Below, piece by piece: positions 26,185 through 34,449 of a DNA stretch of 64,000 bases. The notes under the pieces are model-generated. The model did not search any database. It saw nothing but the letters and a program-made list of their open reading frames with translations, and was not told where the DNA came from. Position 1 is the first letter of the stretch. Every line of letters starts with the position of its first letter. The stretch is from NCBI GenBank assembly GCA_045646845.1, contig JAZRLO010000007.1:1-64000 (forward strand), read 5' to 3'. The DNA is from HGM04593 sp045646845. Its GTDB lineage: Bacteria > Bacteroidota > Bacteroidia > Bacteroidales > Bacteroidaceae. The translations under genes and the position numbers were made by a program.

Positions 26185-26743
26185 CGAGAAATTTCCCAAC
26201 AACCGACAGCAGTTCACTCTTTGCGTCGGCAAGATTGTCATTGACTATAACCCTGTCGGCAAACTTGGCGAAAGTCATCTCATACTCAGCCTTGCTCACA
26301 CGCTTCTCTATCTCCTCGGGAGCCGTGTCACCGCGGCCTACAAGACGTTCGCGGAGGACCTCCACGGAGGGAGCCTGGACAAAGATGAACAGGGCGCGCT
26401 CGCCATAGAACTTCTTGAGGCTGCATCCACCTTTAACATCCACGTCAAAAAGAATATTCTGCTGCTCCAGCTGACGCTCTACCTGCGATTTCAGAGTTCC
26501 GTAATAACGGCCGGGATAGACCTCTTCATACTCCACGAACTCATCTGCTGCAATGCGCGCACGGAACTCGTCCGGAGTAAAGAAGAAATAATCCACGCCA
26601 TGTTTCTCCTCACCTCGCGGAGGACGGCTCGTAGCCGATACCGAGAAGCCGAAAGTTGGGTCCTTTTCCATAAGGAAATGTACAAGCGTTGACTTCCCCG
26701 AACCGGAAGGAGCCGAAAAAATGACAACTTTTCCTTTGCTCAT
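26177..26743 (-). CDS. gmk: Guanylate kinase
   Basis: Gmk phosphorylates GMP to GDP. The 188-residue protein carries the P-loop SAPSGSGKSTLV at the N-terminus. The GMP-binding region SATSRPPRGEEKHGVDYFF follows, with the lid and core regions after it. Length and motifs are normal. It lies 6 nt after the YicC-like gene and overlaps nadD by 8 nt. Confidence 0.96.
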   Translation of the reverse strand: MSKGKVVIFSAPSGSGKSTLVHFLMEKDPTFGFSVSATSRPPRGEEKHGVDYFFFTPDEFRARIAADEFVEYEEVYPGRYYGTLKSQVERQLEQQNILFDVDVKGGCSLKKFYGERALFIFVQAPSVEVLRERLVGRGDTAPEEIEKRVSKAEYEMTFAKFADRVIVNDNLADAKSELLSVVGKFLDD

Positions 26744-26749
26744 AAATCT

Positions 26750-27625
26750 TTACATTACGTTTAACACCTGCTCTTTTATCTGCTCAAGTTCATCCTTCAT
26801 CTTTACCACGATATTCTGCATCTCGGCATGGTTGCTCTTGCTGCCAAGAGTATTTATCTCACGCCCCATCTCCTGGGCAATGAATCCCAGTTTCTTTCCC
26901 TGACCGCGTTCGGCCTCCATTGTCTCCACGAAATATGCAAGATGGTTGGAAAGACGCTGTTTTTCCTCGTTTACATCGAGCTTTTCGATATAGAATATCA
27001 GTTCCTGTTCAAAGCGGTTACGGTCATATTCCACCCCCAGTTGCTTCTCGAGCGAATCCATTATCCTTGAACGGATTTTCTCCACGCGCTCCTTTTCATA
27101 CGGTTCAATCGAGAGCAGCAACGAGGAGATGTTCTCTATCTTGCTGCGGAACTTCGCGGCAAGAGCCTCGCCCTCCTGGCGACGGAACTCGAGCAGTTCT
27201 GAAAGTGCCGACCTGATACCTTCAAGGACAACAACCCACTCCTCATCCGTCACGTCATAAACCTCCTTGCGTGCAACCACGTCGGGCATACGCAACAACA
27301 CTTCGAACATGTTGGCAGGCAACGCGATTCCGGTCTCTTTTGAAACCGCTGACATCTGTTCGGCATACGCCTGCATTACCGGCACGTTTATGGACGGGGT
27401 TTCAGGTTTTTCACCCTGCTCTACCCATAGCGCAAAATCGACCTTGCCGCGCTCGAGAGTCGTCGTGACAAGAGTACGTATCTCCATTTCGCGACTTTTG
27501 AACTGGGCGGCCAAACGCGTTGACAGATCCATGGACTTACCGTTCAGCGAACGGATTTCAACACATATTTTCCTGTCCTGAAAGAGAGTTACGGATTTGC
27601 CGTAACCCGTCATTGAGTGTATCAT
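26750..27625 (-). CDS. YicC/YloC-family endoribonuclease
   Basis: A 291-residue protein from the ATG at 27625. It begins MIHSMTGYGKS, the hallmark N-terminus of the YicC family. It ends with the conserved DUF1732 region (about 205-291): GKKLGFIAQEMGREINTLGSKS and a final DELEQIKEQVLNV helix. E. coli YicC has been described as an RNase acting on small RNAs. An in-frame upstream start would add 12 residues not seen in the family. It heads the run with gmk and nadD. Confidence 0.92.
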   Translation of the reverse strand: MIHSMTGYGKSVTLFQDRKICVEIRSLNGKSMDLSTRLAAQFKSREMEIRTLVTTTLERGKVDFALWVEQGEKPETPSINVPVMQAYAEQMSAVSKETGIALPANMFEVLLRMPDVVARKEVYDVTDEEWVVVLEGIRSALSELLEFRRQEGEALAAKFRSKIENISSLLLSIEPYEKERVEKIRSRIMDSLEKQLGVEYDRNRFEQELIFYIEKLDVNEEKQRLSNHLAYFVETMEAERGQGKKLGFIAQEMGREINTLGSKSNHAEMQNIVVKMKDELEQIKEQVLNVM

Positions 27626-27799
27626 ATCTAAAAACGGTTTTCCTTTTATCCGCAAGGGCACACGGCCTCACGGAAACATTATTTCCGCGAAGTTAGTCAA
27701 TTATTTGGAATAAAGCGAAGCCAATCTCCTTTTTTGCGGATTATGTATAAAACTTATTTAAAAAATATAATTTAATTGGTAAGTGTAGCGATTAATTTG

Positions 27800-27807
27800 T
27801 ATTTTTG
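27800..27807 (+). promoter_or_regulatory. Promoter -7 box for tsaB operon
   Basis: TATTTTTG at 27800-27807, with TTGG at 27776-27779 as a near-consensus -33 box 20 nt upstream. It lies about 50 nt before the tsaB ATG and would serve the plus-strand run from tsaB. Confidence 0.6.
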
Positions 27808-27855
27808 CGATTAAATGCCGGAGTCACGAAGCTCCGCACAGATACAAAAAACCGC

Positions 27856-28551
27856 ATGAAGACAATTATACTGAACATTGAAGCATCTACAGAAATCTGT
27901 TCTGTAGCATTGAGCCAGGACGGATTCGTATTCTTCGAAAGAGTTAACCGCGAAGAGCGTTCGCATGCCCAGGTACTTGCCCCGTTTGTCGAGGAGGCAC
28001 TGCAGGAAGCGGACAGGGCCGGTGAAAAGATCAATGCCGTGGCACTCAGCTGCGGCCCGGGCTCATACACGAGCCTTAGGATAGCGTCGTCAACAGCCAA
28101 AGGCGTATGCTACGGACGCAATATTCCGCTCATAGCAATACCGACGACCGCAATAATGTGCGTCCCGGTACTGTTCAGGGAGGATATTCCGGACAACGCA
28201 CTCCTTTGCCCTATGATTGACGCCCGCAGGAACGAGGTCTATGCAACGATATATGACAGGGCCTTGGGCACGGTAAAGGAGACGCACGCCGAAGTGGTTA
28301 CAGAAGACAGCTACAGAGAACTTCTCGACAAGCAACCGATATACTTTTTCGGCAACGGAGCCGGCAAATGCAGCAACATAATAAAACACCCGAACGCGCA
28401 TTTTCTCGAAGGACACAGACATCCGCTGGCCAAGAATATGATGCCGCTTGCCGAAAAGAGATGGTTCAGCGAGGAGTTCGAGGATATTGCATACTTCGAA
28501 CCGTTCTACCTCAAGAACTTCATAGCTACAAAGCCCAAGAATCTATTGTAA
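27856..28551 (+). CDS. tsaB: tRNA threonylcarbamoyladenosine biosynthesis protein TsaB
   Basis: TsaB is the inactive ASKHA-fold partner of TsaD, needed for the t6A37 tRNA modification. The 231-residue protein begins MKTIILNIEASTEICSVAL. It carries the HAQVLAPFVEEAL and SCGPGSYTSLRIASSTAKG motifs that define the family. The ATG at 27856 gives normal length; the longer in-frame start would overlap the promoter. It opens a plus-strand run through DUF4290, murA and rimM. Confidence 0.92.
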   Translation: MKTIILNIEASTEICSVALSQDGFVFFERVNREERSHAQVLAPFVEEALQEADRAGEKINAVALSCGPGSYTSLRIASSTAKGVCYGRNIPLIAIPTTAIMCVPVLFREDIPDNALLCPMIDARRNEVYATIYDRALGTVKETHAEVVTEDSYRELLDKQPIYFFGNGAGKCSNIIKHPNAHFLEGHRHPLAKNMMPLAEKRWFSEEFEDIAYFEPFYLKNFIATKPKNLL

Positions 28552-28571
28552 AACAAAAACAGGCAAAAGAG

Positions 28572-29183
28572 ATGATGGAATACAATACCAAGCAGAAAAG
28601 ACTGCCGTTGCCGGAGTACGGACGATCTGTCCAGAAAATGGTTGACCACGCGCTGACCATCGAAAACAGGGAGGAGAGGCAGAAATGTGCCGAAACTATC
28701 ATAAGAATCATGGGAAGCATGTTTCCCAACCAGCGCAACCTGCCCGATTACGAACGTAAGCTGTGGGATCACCTGGCAATAATGTCCGGGTTCAACCTGG
28801 AGATAGACTACCCATTCGAGGTGATAAAGGAAGAGGAGTTCAACGTACAGCCGCAGAAGGTTCCATACCAGTCGGGAGAGATAAAGAACAGGCACTACGG
28901 ACGCATCGTTGAGGAGATGATAGCATATGCGGTCACGCTTGAAGAGAGCGAGGAGCGCGAACAGCTCATCGAACTCATTTGCGTACAGATGAAGAAGAAC
29001 TACATCGCATGGAACAAGGACAGCGTGGATGACAGGAAAATACTCGACGACCTCCGCGCTTACACGAACGGAGCCATCGACATAAGCGACAGGGAGATAA
29101 AGACTAACCAGGGCGGCAACATGCCACTGCGCAACAACAAGCGCAACACCGGATGCAAGAAAAATTACAAGAGAAAATACTGA
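28572..29183 (+). CDS. DUF4290 family protein
   Basis: A 203-residue soluble protein from the ATG at 28572 (MMEYNTKQKRLPLPEYG; a second ATG follows at once). The conserved pattern LPLPEYGRSVQKMVDHAL, then NLPDYERKLWDHLAIMS, matches DUF4290. This family is largely confined to Bacteroidetes and has no established function. The C-terminus is rich in Lys, Asn and Arg (RNNKRNTGCKKNYKRKY), suggesting RNA or DNA contact. It sits 20 nt after tsaB and 21 nt before murA, a conserved position that hints at a housekeeping role. Confidence 0.88.
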   Translation: MMEYNTKQKRLPLPEYGRSVQKMVDHALTIENREERQKCAETIIRIMGSMFPNQRNLPDYERKLWDHLAIMSGFNLEIDYPFEVIKEEEFNVQPQKVPYQSGEIKNRHYGRIVEEMIAYAVTLEESEEREQLIELICVQMKKNYIAWNKDSVDDRKILDDLRAYTNGAIDISDREIKTNQGGNMPLRNNKRNTGCKKNYKRKY

Positions 29184-29204
29184 ACATAAATAAAACCAAG
29201 AGAT

Positions 29205-30509
29205 ATGGCATCATTCATCATAGAGGGAGGGCACAAGCTCAACGGAACGATAACGCCGCAAGGCGCGAAGAACGAGGTTCTGCAAGAAATCTGCGCCACT
29301 CTGCTCACAAGTGAGAAGGTTACAATAGAGAATATTCCCGACATTGCAGACGTGAACAACCTCATAAGCCAGCTCATGAACATAGGAGTAACGGTAACAC
29401 GTAACGGAGCCGGCAGTTTCACTTTTCAGGCCGACAACGTGAACCTCGGCTACATCGACAGCGAGGAGTACACCAGCGGTTGCTCTCGCCTCAGGGGCTC
29501 CGTAATGTTCATCGGCCCACTTCTTGCACGCTTCGGCAAGGCTACCATGGCCGAACCCGGAGGAGACAAGATAGGACGCAGACGTCTTGACACCCACATC
29601 ATCGGCTTGCAGAAACTGGGTGCCGAATTCTCGTTCGACACCGAGAAAAGGATATACTACCTGAAGGCCAACAAACTCACAGGCTGCAATATGCTGCTCG
29701 ATGAGGCATCCGTGACAGGTACGGCAAACATTATCATGGCTGCTGCACTGGCCGAAGGTACAACAAGAATCTACAATGCCGCATGCGAACCGTACATACA
29801 GCAACTCTGCCGCATGCTGAACAAGATGGGTGCGAAAATTTCGGGCATAGCCAGCAACCTGCTCACCATTGAAGGCGTAAGCGAACTGCACGGATGCACA
29901 CACCGTGCACTGCCCGACATGATTGAGGTCGGCAGTTTCATAGGTATGGCAGCAATGACACAGAGCGAAATCACCATCAAGGATGTCTCTTTTGAGAACC
30001 TCGGTATCATACCGGAGAGTTTCCGCCGCCTGGGAATAAAGTTCGAGCAGAGAGGAGACGACCTGTTCATTCCCGAACAGGAACACTACGAGATAGACTC
30101 CTTCATTGACGGCTCCATCATGAACATAAGTGACGCACCATGGCCCGGACTCACGCCGGACCTTCTGAGCGTGATGCTGGTAACCGCAATACAGGCAAAA
30201 GGAAGCGTACTCATACACCAGAAGATGTTCGAAAGCCGACTCTTCTTCGTTGACAAACTAATAGATATGGGCGCGCAGATAATCCTGTGCGACCCCCACA
30301 GAGCCGTTGTCATTGGACACGACAGACGCTTTACTCTGAAGCCGCGCTCGATGAGTTCCCCCGACATCAGGGCCGGAATCGCACTGCTCATAGCCGCCAT
30401 GAGCGCGGACGGAGTGAGCCGCATAGACAACATTGAACAGATTGACAGGGGTTACCAGAACCTTGAAGATAGACTCAACCAGATAGGAGCAAAGATAACA
30501 CGTTCATAA
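29205..30509 (+). CDS. murA: UDP-N-acetylglucosamine 1-carboxyvinyltransferase (Asp active-site variant)
   Basis: MurA transfers enolpyruvate to UDP-GlcNAc, the first committed step of peptidoglycan synthesis. The 434-residue protein has GAKNEVLQEICATLLT at the N-terminus and the two EPSP-synthase-like halves. The active-site loop reads PGGDKIGRRRLDTH: D121 replaces the cysteine that attacks phosphoenolpyruvate in E. coli (C115). The Asp form is known from other bacteria such as mycobacteria and chlamydiae. It is active but not alkylated by fosfomycin. The protein is otherwise complete. It lies between DUF4290 and rimM, which starts 1 nt downstream. Confidence 0.95.
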   Translation: MASFIIEGGHKLNGTITPQGAKNEVLQEICATLLTSEKVTIENIPDIADVNNLISQLMNIGVTVTRNGAGSFTFQADNVNLGYIDSEEYTSGCSRLRGSVMFIGPLLARFGKATMAEPGGDKIGRRRLDTHIIGLQKLGAEFSFDTEKRIYYLKANKLTGCNMLLDEASVTGTANIIMAAALAEGTTRIYNAACEPYIQQLCRMLNKMGAKISGIASNLLTIEGVSELHGCTHRALPDMIEVGSFIGMAAMTQSEITIKDVSFENLGIIPESFRRLGIKFEQRGDDLFIPEQEHYEIDSFIDGSIMNISDAPWPGLTPDLLSVMLVTAIQAKGSVLIHQKMFESRLFFVDKLIDMGAQIILCDPHRAVVIGHDRRFTLKPRSMSSPDIRAGIALLIAAMSADGVSRIDNIEQIDRGYQNLEDRLNQIGAKITRS

Positions 30510-30510
30510 G

Positions 30511-31020
30511 ATGCTTAGGAAAGAGGACTACATATACTTCGGCAAATTTCTCAAGCCGCACGGCACAAAAGGCGAGATTGCATTGCAGAGCGACACGATA
30601 GAGCTCGGTGACGAGTGCGACTTCGTGGCATGCGACATTGACGGCATACTCGTTCCTTTCTTCTTCGAAAGCACAAGAAGCAAGAACAGCGACACTCTAA
30701 TCGTAAAGATAGAGCGTATGGAGAGCGCCGAAGAGGTCAGATACCTGACGAACCGCCAGGCATACATACCCAGGGAATGGGCCGAAGAGAGCGAAGTGCT
30801 CTCGTGGAGCTACTTCATAGGTTTCACGGCCATAGACGAGGTACATGGAGATATCGGCGAAATTACCGATATTGACGAAAGTACCATAAACACGCTTTTT
30901 GTCATATGCGACGGAGACTACGAGGTTCTTATACCAGTGCAGGAAGAGTTCATCGCCGGCATTGACCATGAGAATAAAACAATAATGTTCAGGCTCCCCG
31001 AGGGGCTTGTTACGCTTTAA
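30511..31020 (+). CDS. rimM: 16S rRNA processing protein RimM
   Basis: RimM assists maturation of the 30S subunit head by binding ribosomal protein S19. The 169-residue protein has the N-terminal RimM beta-barrel (FGKFLKPHGTKGEIALQS at about 11-28) and the C-terminal PRC-barrel (about 95-165, with DEVHGDIGEITDI and VLIPVQEEFI). Both are intact. The start is 1 nt after the murA stop, which implies coupling. Confidence 0.93.
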   Translation: MLRKEDYIYFGKFLKPHGTKGEIALQSDTIELGDECDFVACDIDGILVPFFFESTRSKNSDTLIVKIERMESAEEVRYLTNRQAYIPREWAEESEVLSWSYFIGFTAIDEVHGDIGEITDIDESTINTLFVICDGDYEVLIPVQEEFIAGIDHENKTIMFRLPEGLVTL

Positions 31021-31031
31021 AACAGGAAAAC

Positions 31032-31886
31032 ATGAAAAAGAAAGGATTCCGCAGCAAACTGCTCCGCAAATACAGGCTCACGATACACAACGAGAACAAG
31101 CTGGAAAATGTACTGGGTTTCTACATTTCCCCCTTGTGGGTCATTCTATCGCTCTTCTTCTCGCTGCTTCTGTTGGCCGGAGTACTCTATCTGATAGTCG
31201 TGTTTACCCCTGTGGGCAACCTTATTCCCGGCTTCATGAACGAGGACACAAAAGAGAATCTGGTAAGCTACAACCTGAAGATAGACTCGCTCACGAACGA
31301 GGTGGAGAAGCAGGACAGATATCTTGCGAACATCAGAGCCATAATGAGCGGCACACTTGCAAGCGACTCCGCCGCGACATTCCCTAAATCATATGCAGGA
31401 GACAGCATTGACGTAAGCAGGAGCGATGCCGAAGAGAAGTTCGTGAACGACTGGGAAGCACGTGAAAGATACAATCTCATATCAGAGGCCACTTCTGTGG
31501 CGAGTCTGTATGAGCTGAACCTGTTCAGACCCACCCAAGGAGATGTCGTCACAAACTTCAATGCCGAAAAAGGACACTTTGGCGTTGACATCGCGGAGCT
31601 GCCCGGTGAGAGTGTGCTCGCCGTTCACGAAGGAACGGTGGTTATGAGCGACTACACCGCAAACGACGGTTACACCATAGTGATACAGCACCGCGAGAAC
31701 CTCATATCCGTATATCGCAACTGCTACCGTCTGCTAAAGAAGGCCGGCGACAAGGTTGCAGGCGGAGAAGCTGTCGGAATCCTGAACGACGGTAATATGG
31801 AGAACAAGAGCAAAAAGGCATTCCTGCACTTTGAACTATGGCACAGAGGAAAGCCGCTCGACCCCAACATATATATAGCATTTTGA
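31032..31886 (+). CDS. M23/LytM-domain membrane protein, probably catalytically inactive
   Basis: A 284-residue protein with a basic N-terminus, one transmembrane segment (about 35-60), a short coiled-coil stretch (about 75-105) and a periplasmic LytM fold (about 165-284). The first zinc motif HxxxD is present (H182, D186). The usual YAH histidine is replaced (VYRNC). The HxH motif has lost its first histidine: F264-L-H266 in place of H-x-H. Loss of two catalytic histidines suggests a regulator of cell-wall hydrolases, like EnvC or NlpD, rather than an endopeptidase. It lies between rimM (11 nt) and dxr (23 nt). Confidence 0.85.
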   Translation: MKKKGFRSKLLRKYRLTIHNENKLENVLGFYISPLWVILSLFFSLLLLAGVLYLIVVFTPVGNLIPGFMNEDTKENLVSYNLKIDSLTNEVEKQDRYLANIRAIMSGTLASDSAATFPKSYAGDSIDVSRSDAEEKFVNDWEARERYNLISEATSVASLYELNLFRPTQGDVVTNFNAEKGHFGVDIAELPGESVLAVHEGTVVMSDYTANDGYTIVIQHRENLISVYRNCYRLLKKAGDKVAGGEAVGILNDGNMENKSKKAFLHFELWHRGKPLDPNIYIAF

Positions 31887-31909
31887 TTGAAGAACAAATA
31901 AACACACAT

Positions 31910-33070
31910 ATGGAACCAACTAAAAAAAGACAAATAGCGATTCTGGGCTCCACCGGATCGATCGGAACACAGACTCTGCAGGTTGTTGAAGAACACCCTG
32001 AATGTTTCGAGGTCTATGCCATAACGGCCAACACCCGTGTAGATGAACTGATTGCCCAGGCACGCAAATTCATGCCCGAAGCAGTAGTCATCGCCGACGA
32101 GACGAAATACCCGAAGCTGAAAGAGGCACTCTCGGACTTGCCGATAAAGGTTTTCGGGGGATATGAATCAATATGCCAGATTGTCGAGGCTACGCCTATA
32201 GACATCGTAGTTACGGCCATGGTCGGATTTTCGGGACTGCGTCCGACAATCAACGCCATCAAGGCAGGCAAAGCTATCGCACTCGCCAACAAGGAGACCA
32301 TGGTTGTGGCAGGCGAGCTGATAAACGCGCTCGCAATGGAACACAAGACCCCGATACTGCCGGTAGATTCTGAACATTCCGCAATATTCCAGTGTCTTGC
32401 AGGTGAGATGCACAACAAGGTAGAGAAGCTTATCCTTACCGCATCGGGCGGCCCGTTCCGCACATTCACAAAAGAACAGCTTGAACATGTGACCAAGGAA
32501 CAGGCTCTTAAACATCCCAACTGGAGCATGGGTGCCAAGATAACGATTGACTCAGCCTCCATGATGAACAAGGGATTTGAGGTGATGGAGGCCAAATGGC
32601 TGTTCGGAGTAGGAGCCGAAGACATCGAGGTCGTAATTCACCCACAGTCCGTAATCCACTCGATGGTGCAGTTCGAAGATGGTGCCATAAAGGCACAGCT
32701 CGGCACACCCGACATGCGCCTGCCCATCATGTACGCGCTGACATACCCCAAGCGTCTCTCTTCATCATTCGGACGCATCGACTGGAGAACGACCGGAGAA
32801 CTCACGTTCGAAACACCGGACCTTGAGTTGTTCCCGAACCTCAAGCACGCCTACGATGCTCTTGCCACAGGCGGAAACATACCATGCGTGGTGAACGCAG
32901 CAAACGAGATTTGCGTCGCTGCTTTCCTGAAGGAACGCATAAAGTTTACCGACATGCCGAAACTCATAGGCAGGGCCATGGAACAGGCCACATACATACT
33001 CAAACCGACACTCGAGGATTATCTGGAGACAGACAGAGAGGTACGCCGGATGGTTGAAAGTTGGATTTAA
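31910..33070 (+). CDS. dxr: 1-deoxy-D-xylulose 5-phosphate reductoisomerase
   Basis: Dxr makes MEP, the second step of the non-mevalonate isoprenoid pathway. The 386-residue protein has the NADPH loop ILGSTGSIGTQTL, the ANKETMVVAGELI segment, the metal-binding LPVDSEHSAIFQCL motif, and ASGGPFR. The ATG at 31910 (MEPTKKRQIAILG) gives normal length; an upstream in-frame start would overlap the preceding gene. IspD, the next pathway enzyme, is encoded elsewhere in this window at 41.5 kb. Confidence 0.96.
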   Translation: MEPTKKRQIAILGSTGSIGTQTLQVVEEHPECFEVYAITANTRVDELIAQARKFMPEAVVIADETKYPKLKEALSDLPIKVFGGYESICQIVEATPIDIVVTAMVGFSGLRPTINAIKAGKAIALANKETMVVAGELINALAMEHKTPILPVDSEHSAIFQCLAGEMHNKVEKLILTASGGPFRTFTKEQLEHVTKEQALKHPNWSMGAKITIDSASMMNKGFEVMEAKWLFGVGAEDIEVVIHPQSVIHSMVQFEDGAIKAQLGTPDMRLPIMYALTYPKRLSSSFGRIDWRTTGELTFETPDLELFPNLKHAYDALATGGNIPCVVNAANEICVAAFLKERIKFTDMPKLIGRAMEQATYILKPTLEDYLETDREVRRMVESWI

Positions 33071-33112
33071 CAGAACACAGAACATAAAATAAAAAACAAG
33101 TAAAAAACAGAT

Positions 33113-34447
33113 ATGGATATTTTGATGCGCGCACTGCAGCTCATACTGGCTTTGAGCATACTGGTGCTTATACACGAGTTCGGACACTTCCTGTTCGCAA
33201 GAATCTTTAAGGTAAAGGTTGACAAGTTCTACCTATTTTTTGACTGGAAATTCTCACTCTTCAAATGGAAACCCAAGAACAGTGACACGGAATACGGTAT
33301 AGGTTGGGTTCCCCTCGGCGGTTACTGCAAGATTGCAGGCATGATTGACGAGTCCATGGACAAGGAGCAGATGAACAAGCCTCCACAGCCGTGGGAGTAC
33401 CGTTCAAAGCCCGCATGGCAGAGATTGCTGATAATCGTCGGCGGTGTTCTTTTCAACCTCATACTCGCATTCTTCATATACTCGATGATACTCTTCAATT
33501 GGGGCGAGGACTACACCGACATGCACAAGATGGAAAACGGTTTTGTCTTCAGCGAGACAGCCAAGGAGATGGGATTCAAGGACGGTGACATGATTGTAGC
33601 CATAGACGGAGAAGAGGTACATGAGCTATACCATGACAAGGTACGCGGAGTTGACATTTTCCGCAACATATGCAACGCGGACGAAGTCACCGTAAGACGC
33701 TCCGGCAAGGAGCTGGGCATCGCTATACCCGACACTCTGGGACTCCTTAACATGAACAACACCGGAATATTCCTCAGCGAGCGTCTGTTGCCGGTTGTTG
33801 ACAGCGTTATCCCGGGCAAGGCTGCGGCCAAAGCAGGAATAGTGAAGGGAGACCGCATCGTAGCCATAGACGGAGAAGCCATTCTCTCATGGAACGATAT
33901 AAGGACGAAGATGGCGGAGCTGAAAGAGAACGGCAAGAGCAGATTCGACATACTTGTACAGCGCAACAACCTTGTAACTCTCACGGCAGAGGTTGACACC
34001 GCATTCACTCTTGACGCATACGCCAAAGCGAACGGTTACCCGGTAGAGCACATCGATTATGGTTTCTTTGAATCGTTCCCTGCCGGTGTAGGATATGCGG
34101 CGGCTGTTCTGCGCGGCTATGTAAGCGACTTCCAATATGTATTCACATCTGAGGGTGCAAAATCTGTCGGAATGTTTGCCTCCATCGGCAGCCTTTTCCC
34201 TGCAAGCTGGGACTGGCATGAATTCTGGCTCATGACAGCATTCCTTTCAATCATCCTCGCATTCATGAACATCCTGCCTATTCCTGCCCTTGACGGAGGA
34301 CATGCCGTGTTCATCGTTTACGAGCTGATTACGGGCAAACAGCCGAGCGAGAAATTCCAGGAGCGCGCACAGATGGTAGGAATGCTAATAATTCTTGGTC
34401 TATTTGTGCTTGCCACCTACAATGACCTTATGAAATTCGTATTCTGA
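33113..34447 (+). CDS. rseP: RIP metalloprotease RseP (site-2 protease)
   Basis: An intramembrane zinc protease of 444 residues. The metal motif H21-E-F-G-H25 lies in the first transmembrane segment and the third ligand is in the NILPIPALDGGH motif (D394). Two PDZ-like regions lie between (about 140-215 and 225-300, the second with AAKAGIVKGDRIVAIDGE). Homologues cleave anti-sigma factors and leftover signal peptides. It follows dxr by 42 nt and is followed after only 2 nt by a serpin lipoprotein gene, an unusual pairing. Confidence 0.94.
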   Translation: MDILMRALQLILALSILVLIHEFGHFLFARIFKVKVDKFYLFFDWKFSLFKWKPKNSDTEYGIGWVPLGGYCKIAGMIDESMDKEQMNKPPQPWEYRSKPAWQRLLIIVGGVLFNLILAFFIYSMILFNWGEDYTDMHKMENGFVFSETAKEMGFKDGDMIVAIDGEEVHELYHDKVRGVDIFRNICNADEVTVRRSGKELGIAIPDTLGLLNMNNTGIFLSERLLPVVDSVIPGKAAAKAGIVKGDRIVAIDGEAILSWNDIRTKMAELKENGKSRFDILVQRNNLVTLTAEVDTAFTLDAYAKANGYPVEHIDYGFFESFPAGVGYAAAVLRGYVSDFQYVFTSEGAKSVGMFASIGSLFPASWDWHEFWLMTAFLSIILAFMNILPIPALDGGHAVFIVYELITGKQPSEKFQERAQMVGMLIILGLFVLATYNDLMKFVF

Positions 34448-34449
34448 TA

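Noticed and set aside
29211..30218. Minus-strand open frame of 335 codons inside murA
   Set aside because: Antisense to an intact MurA; composition typical of a reverse-complement artefact.
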